Positions 59,154-64,000 of a DNA stretch of 64,000 nucleotides are shown piece after piece; position 1 is the first letter of the stretch, and the number at the start of each line of letters is the position of its first letter. The translations under genes and the position numbers were made by a program. The notes beneath the pieces were generated by a model, which made no database searches, was not told where the DNA came from, and was given only the letters and a program-made list of their open reading frames with translations. Origin of the DNA: Liopterus haemorrhoidalis (lineage: Eukaryota; Arthropoda; Insecta; Coleoptera; Dytiscidae); NCBI GenBank assembly GCA_963971575.1, contig OZ020625.1, positions 27,503,753 to 27,567,752 on the forward strand. Reading direction: 5' to 3'.

Positions 59154-59747
59154 ATGTTACCAAGAGCAATAGATTTTTTACTTTCGGACAATGATATGAA
59201 AAAATTTGGTGAATATATTTTCACAAATTATTATGAGAAGCCCAATCTTTGGGCTTATACTTATAGAAAACGTTTAAAAATTAACACTAATATTCACCTT
59301 GAATCCATGCATAAAACTTTAAAGTATTTTTATTTAGAAGCAAGAAATGTGCAACGTTTAGATAAAGGTATTTTTGCAATTGTGAATTTAATTCGAGATA
59401 AAATTACAGACAGAATAATAAAAAATATTAAGGGAAAAAATTATTCTCAGATTGGAAACATAATTAAAAGGCACCGATTTGCATTAACTTTGGAATATGA
59501 TATAAGAATAACAGCATCAAATAAATTTCTAGTAATTGGAGAAAAGAACTATGAAGTCACTAAACTTAAATCTTTATGCTGTAAGTTAATATGTATTTTT
59601 TTTAACATCTGCGTCCATTCATATAGTTGTGAATGTCCTGATTATTATATTAAACATACAATATGTAAACATATTCATTTTGTTCATTTAAAATACGGAG
59701 ATTCTTTGAAGTTTCATGAACCAGTTGATGAAATACGCAATAATTAA
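59154..59747 (+). pseudogene. MULE transposase C-terminal part with SWIM zinc finger
   Basis: 197 open codons. The N-terminal half has LWAYTYRKRLKINTNIHLES, then MHKTLKYFYLEARNVQRLDK, the helical region after the MULE DDE domain. Near the C-terminus is C-E-C-(9)-C-K-H, which fits a SWIM finger (CxCx(n)CxH). The catalytic DDE domain is missing, so the apparent ATG is probably not the original start. The remaining element ends about 470 bp downstream in AT-rich DNA. Confidence 0.75.
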
Positions 59748-60231
59748 AATACGACACAAACATTAAAGAAAAATAACAACACACCAAATGATACATATGT
59801 AAAAGTAAATGCAATGTTGAAAGAAATACAAGATGACTGTGCAAAATTGATGGAATATAATGATACGGAAACTTTAACAGAAGTGAATGACTACTTAAAA
59901 AATATTAAAAACTTCATGAAAATTAATAAAGAAAAGAAAAAAACTGAAACGCCAACTAGATACGAGAAAATTTGAACCAATTAATAAAAAAAATAATAAA
60001 CAAATTTCTCTATTTAGTACCAAGAAAAAAAGTGAAGAAGTTGCATATTTAAAAAAATAAAATAAACGACGCAAGAGTAACAAAATATTATTGAAAAAAT
60101 ACAGAAGTAACTTTTTTTTTGTCGTAACTGTGTAAGCAGTTACACGCACACACGTGTACTCCGCTCAGTCATTTTGAAGCATGCGCACATGTGTCAATCG
60201 AGCGTCAGATTTATCCTCTCATTTCATCGTC

Positions 60232-60774
60232 TACCTTCGTGAAAATATTTAGTAGTACGTCCCTGTACTTAACCTGTCCTTAATTTATAGTTGTACGAAT
60301 AGTAATTTAACAACAATCTCATAATTCTTGTAGATTAGAAACTATTTCATATCCCAACACATTTTAACATCATGTTCTAATAAATTATTACATAAAACTA
60401 GTTTTTAGAAATAACATCTAAAATTTCCTTTTAAATCTTCTTCCTTTTAGATTTCAGTGAAACTGGTTACGATAATGCTGGCAACAGTTTGTAGAATTCT
60501 CTACGGATTCCTTTAAAAAATTGTACAAGTCATATGTCTTGTACTACAAGTAGACTTTTGTTCAGAGATATATATTGTACGGTGATATACTCCGTTATTT
60601 ATTAATTCCACTGTATATTTGAGCAAATTTATTGTCTGGAAGGAGTTTAATGGGCTAAAATGCTTTTAAAACTAAAAGCAGTCGGCTTCAAAAATTTATC
60701 TTACGAAAAACAATGTTTGTTCACTTATCAAAATTAGTAGAAAATTCAAAATATAAAGTTTTATGAACTAGCAG
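60232..60774. other. Unassigned sequence
   Basis: No feature recognised apart from the hAT target bases at 60767-60774. Confidence 0.4.
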
Positions 60775-60895
60775 CAGGGACGTAGCCAGGATTTCAGCTT
60801 GGGGGGGGGGGGGCGCAAAAATAACAAAATATTCTAAATAAGTCAGGTACGACCTTAATTACATGGCTTGGGTAGAAAATAACAGCGTTCTAGGG

Positions 60896-61971
60896 CAGGG
60901 ATCGGCAACCTTTCAGTGACAAAGAGCCAAATCTATATTGAAAAAAAAAGCAATAACATGGAAGAGCTGCTAAAAAATATATGCTATATTTAAGAAAAAA
61001 AACGTAAAAATTGTTTATTTGTTTTAAAATAATCAAGTATTACAATAAATTAATATTTACTTATACATTTATTTTGTGATACCTATTGTAGTTGCCAGTA
61101 TATTTCAATATAATAATTTTTTTAATGGGACGATTGCTCCTATATAGTGTTCTATAAGACTTCAATATTTGGTGAATATTCAGTAATCTTTAACTTAAGG
61201 CAGCACTCTAGTTTCAGGTCAGTAAGATTACTTCTTAACTGACTATTAATTTCATATGTGAAAAGATTTGCTTACAGTAATATGTGGATCAGAAAATTGT
61301 CAGTAGCCCAAAAGCATAATTTTTAAAAAGATTGAACGATTCTGGAAGACGGTTCCAAGCTTCGAAAAGAACTTTATCTAGATTTTGAAGATTGCGAATT
61401 TCGGTCCACTTATGCTGGGAAGATAAAATTCACTTTTTTCTTTCTAAATTTTCCAGTTCAGAATTAAGTTTTAAGAATATGTAATTCCATAAACCTTTGG
61501 ATTTCAAATCCACTAATTGAAGGTGATAAATGTAATTGCTACATATCTCCTTCAATTGGTTTTGTCAAAAAAGTTAGTGTAGCTTTATATTTTCAAAACT
61601 CTTTAAATCTATCTCGAAACGCTTCTTGCATGTTAACAATAGTTTGTGCAAAAAAAATGCATTAATAACATGTTTTTGTAAATTAATAAAATATAAAAAT
61701 GTTTTTGCACGTAAATCATTCACAAATACCGATAACTTTTTTTCGAAACAAATAACTTCTTCTAAAAGGGAATATGCAGTAGCTCGGGGAATTACCGGGC
61801 GTGAATTGCACCGTAAAACATTCTGAAAAATACAAAACCTGTATAGTACAGGCAGAAAGTTGAAAATTAAAAAATAGACTATATTAAAATAAAAACCAGC
61901 CAATTTTTAAGGAGCCACAAAATTTTCTAAGAGCGGCATGCGGCTCCGGAGCCGCAGGTTGCCGACCCCTG
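60896..61971 (-). mobile_element. hAT (Charlie-like ends) with transposase relic
   Basis: The ends CAGGGATCGGCAACCT and AGGTTGCCGACCCCTG are inverted; the flanks TTCTAGGG and TTCTAGGT match at 7 of 8. The ends resemble the CAGGGGTCGGCAA type of hAT-Charlie elements (from memory). It carries decayed coding DNA on the minus strand. Confidence 0.85.
61120..61600 (-). pseudogene. hAT transposase relic, C-terminal dimerisation region
   Basis: Minus-strand pieces read DLKSKGLWNYIFLKLNSELE, KWTEIRNLQNLDKVLFEAWN, RLPESFNLFKNYAFGLLTIF and RSNLTDLKLECCLKLKITEY. AFG..TIF.STY.C...FS.M and the later L-rich stretch are the hATC signature. Several stops and frameshifts are present. Earlier parts of the gene were not recognised. 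Confidence 0.6.
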
Positions 61972-62198
61972 TTCTAGGTCTTTTGTAGTATATTAAATAA
62001 TAAAAGTCCGGTAAATTTATAATTTTTCTTCACCGGAGAAAACTTCTAACAACCTAAATTATATTTTATATAAGGTAAACTATCCTGGGGGAGGGGGGGG
62101 GGGCAAATGCCCCTATGCCCCCCCCCCCCCCTGGCTACGTCTCTGACTAGCAGTATTCCCGCTACTTCGCTACCGAAAAAGTAGTCTTAGCCGGCTTA

Positions 62199-62801
62199 TA
62201 CCCCTTTCACACTAGATCTTTAAGACGAGTGAATTTAAAGTTCACCGAAGTTTAAGATCGGTATGCTTTCACACTTGATGTTTAAATCTCTGGTGTTGTC
62301 ATCAGCTACAGTAATTTTGTCCTTAAGTTACCGTCATGAAATTACCAGTTTTGAACTGTCTGCGCAGACGCACATTTTGAATTATTATAAACAATTAAGG
62401 ATATTTCATTTCATTCTACAATAAAGGCACTACAATAAAGAATATATTACACCTGTATTAACATGTAAGTCGATACATTTTATCTCAATTATTGTAGCTC
62501 TGTATTTTATTAAACACATTATTAAAATAAATAATTTTACTATAACAATAAGTATGAACTTCTTATAACGTAGATATAATACAGTATTCTTGTTTATGAT
62601 AATATAAAATGTTGACAGCACAAATTCAAGGAGTATTTTTTTTATAATAGAAATTAAGTTGGCAATGCGGGCGAAGTTTAAGACGCAGATCTCTGTCTTA
62701 AACATCGCTTGTGTTTAAACGAGGCCGTACGGTTTCACATTAGCGTTTAAAGATACATTCACTTTAACATCCGATCTTAAAGATCTAGTGTGAAAAGGGT
62801 A
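62199..62801. mobile_element. Harbinger MITE, TACCC family, 603 bp
   Basis: The ends TACCCCTTTCACACTAGATC and the inverse of TACCCTTTTCACACTAGATC are flanked by perfect TTA (62196-62198, 62802-62804). It is the most complete member and is inverted relative to 47028. Confidence 0.92.
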
Positions 62802-62804
62802 TTA

Positions 62805-63213
62805 GACCGGACCCATGGCAGAATCGGTTTATGACTGACTTGGAGCGAATTGTTTTTGGAAGATTCAAATATATTTATTTGTTTTAATCTATAATTGTAT
62901 TGATATGTGCTTCTTACACAAATAATGTAAGTAAGGGCTTCTTTCTAAACACTGATAGTAGAGTCATTTGGTAACAACACGTATAAGTGTCCCGTTGTGC
63001 TAACCTAGGAAAATGCCACAAACAGTTGCCCATGTGAGAATCACTCATCGCCTGTAAATAATAAATTATATTACTATCAGGCTTTCAGAGAGAGAGTATA
63101 GTTATTTTTTCGCCACTAAGTTGGTAATTGAAGTAATGACGCAAAATGACCAACTGCGTTGATTGAACGACCTATATCTCTATTCTAGGCTACTTCCACT
63201 ATTCCAATTACCT
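62805..63213. other. Unassigned; shares a block with 25808-25890
   Basis: 63099-63180 (TTATTTTTTCGCCACTAAGT onward) is the second copy of an uncharacterised repeat. No gene. Confidence 0.45.
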
Positions 63214-64000
63214 AAAAATTGATGTGAAGTGTGAATTTTCACACATTTCAGGGTTTCGCAGGTATTTAGTAAGTGAATAATGATTATTTGGAATGCCAAA
63301 ACAAATTTTATGTTAAAATATTTTTTTTTTCTGTTAATTTTAATTCGAATGCCTAATACCATTATGTAAGTTTCTAAATATGTGCAGTATTTTTTTTTAT
63401 ATAGCAAGGTTCAATAAAATTTTGAAAAACTTCCTCTTAGATAGATATATAATCCAAAAATATTAAGTGAAGGCGGAATGCTGAGTGTGTAGGACATATT
63501 TTGCTTTGTAGTATTCACTGTAAAATGAACAATATTTTAAAAATAATTTATCATCTCTTAATCTAAGAGCTTTAAAAACAAATTTTATGTTAAAATATTT
63601 TTATGTTAATTTTAATTCGAGTGCCTAATACCATTATTTAGGTTTCTTAATATGTGCAGTATTTTTTTTATATAGCAAGGTTCATTAAGATTTTGAAAAT
63701 TGCGCCTATGGCTTCATTGGTTATTTCTAGTCATAGCTCCTCCCTTTGATTTCGTGTACATTCAAACAGAATTAAATTTTAATTTCAACAATTTCCACTG
63801 GTTATTAAATTTACGCTTTTAAAAATTAAATGCAACATCTGCCAAAATATAACTAGAATTTTGAAAAAATAATTAAAACAAAATAAAAATGCAAAAAAAA
63901 TAATAAAAATGCAAAAAAAATAATAAAAATTAACATTGTCTCTTCTCGTGGGATTCGAACTCATTTTCTTGAGCAGAACGCTAGTACCTTAACCAATGCA
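63214..64000 (-). mobile_element. HINE-A copy A8, cut by the window end
   Basis: The 3' end with its hairpin is at 63214-63260. The copy continues through the internal repeat as in A2. The tRNA-like cassette (63940-64000, B box GGGATTCGAACTC in reverse) is of the A2 type. The 5' half lies beyond the window. Confidence 0.8.

Larger units (their letters stand above)
58853..60222 (+). mobile_element. Mutator-like element (MULE), deletion derivative
   Basis: The inverted ends ATGAGAGGATAAATCTGACG (extending through GCTCGATTGACAC) are flanked by a perfect 9-bp repeat TTCATCGTC (58844-58852, 60223-60231). A 9-bp duplication with a SWIM-finger protein inside points to the Mutator superfamily. 1370 bp. 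Confidence 0.9.
60775..62145. mobile_element. hAT element with second hAT nested inside
   Basis: The ends CAGGGACGTAGCCAGG and CCTGGCTACGTCTCTG are inverted, with perfect 8-bp flank ACTAGCAG (60767-60774, 62146-62153). Long G and C runs lie just inside the ends (60800-60815, 62088-62101 and 62118-62131). Without the inner element it is only about 290 bp. Confidence 0.92.

Overview
The window is eukaryotic, AT-rich and almost entirely built of transposable elements. The one ordinary host gene I can support is the first large coding exon of a rhodopsin-family GPCR (54712-55117, + strand). It reads as the ecdysis-triggering hormone receptor (ETHR), an arthropod peptide-hormone receptor, so the source is most likely an insect. 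No bacterial features, operons, CRISPR arrays or rRNA genes are present. The species cannot be named from the sequence.

Layout. 1-17 kb: nested DNA transposons: a mariner split by a tRNA-derived SINE, a THAP-type element split by a rosa-like (DD41D) mini-element, a nearly complete rosa-like mariner, a LINE tail, PIF/Harbinger elements, and a Mos1-like mariner split by a hAT element. 17-28 kb: more mariners (including a second Mos1-like copy), a Harbinger element with both a MADF gene and a transposase fragment, a 5'-truncated LINE with an 18-bp target duplication, and further hAT elements. 28.4-31.5 kb: a satellite array of a 48-bp unit, about 62 copies, ending in inverted units. 32-52 kb: hAT, Harbinger, THAP-type and Helentron-like elements, with an 860-bp pure CTGT microsatellite. 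53-54.7 kb: a diverged tandem repeat of about 115 bp leading up to the ETHR start codon. 55-64 kb: presumably the first ETHR intron, filled with a foldback element, hAT elements, a Mutator-like element and more Helentron-like repeats.

The dominant repeat is a Helentron-associated (HINE/DINE-like) family, called HINE-A here. It has at least eight copies, each with subterminal inverted repeats, a CTGT microsatellite and a 3' hairpin. Every copy that covers the right region carries a tRNA-like segment (A box and B box) at the same internal position. Four clearly different tRNA-like sequences occupy that position, which is the most unusual signal in the window. Two related families, HINE-B and HINE-C, have different ends but share an internal core.

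The order of insertion can be read directly in many places, because target-site duplications are intact: 8 bp for hAT, TA for mariner, TTA/TAA for Harbinger, 9 bp for the Mutator-like element, 12 bp for the SINE and 18 bp for the LINE. No transposase in the window is intact, so the mobile genes are relics or deletion derivatives. Family names rest on remembered protein motifs; no database search was run.
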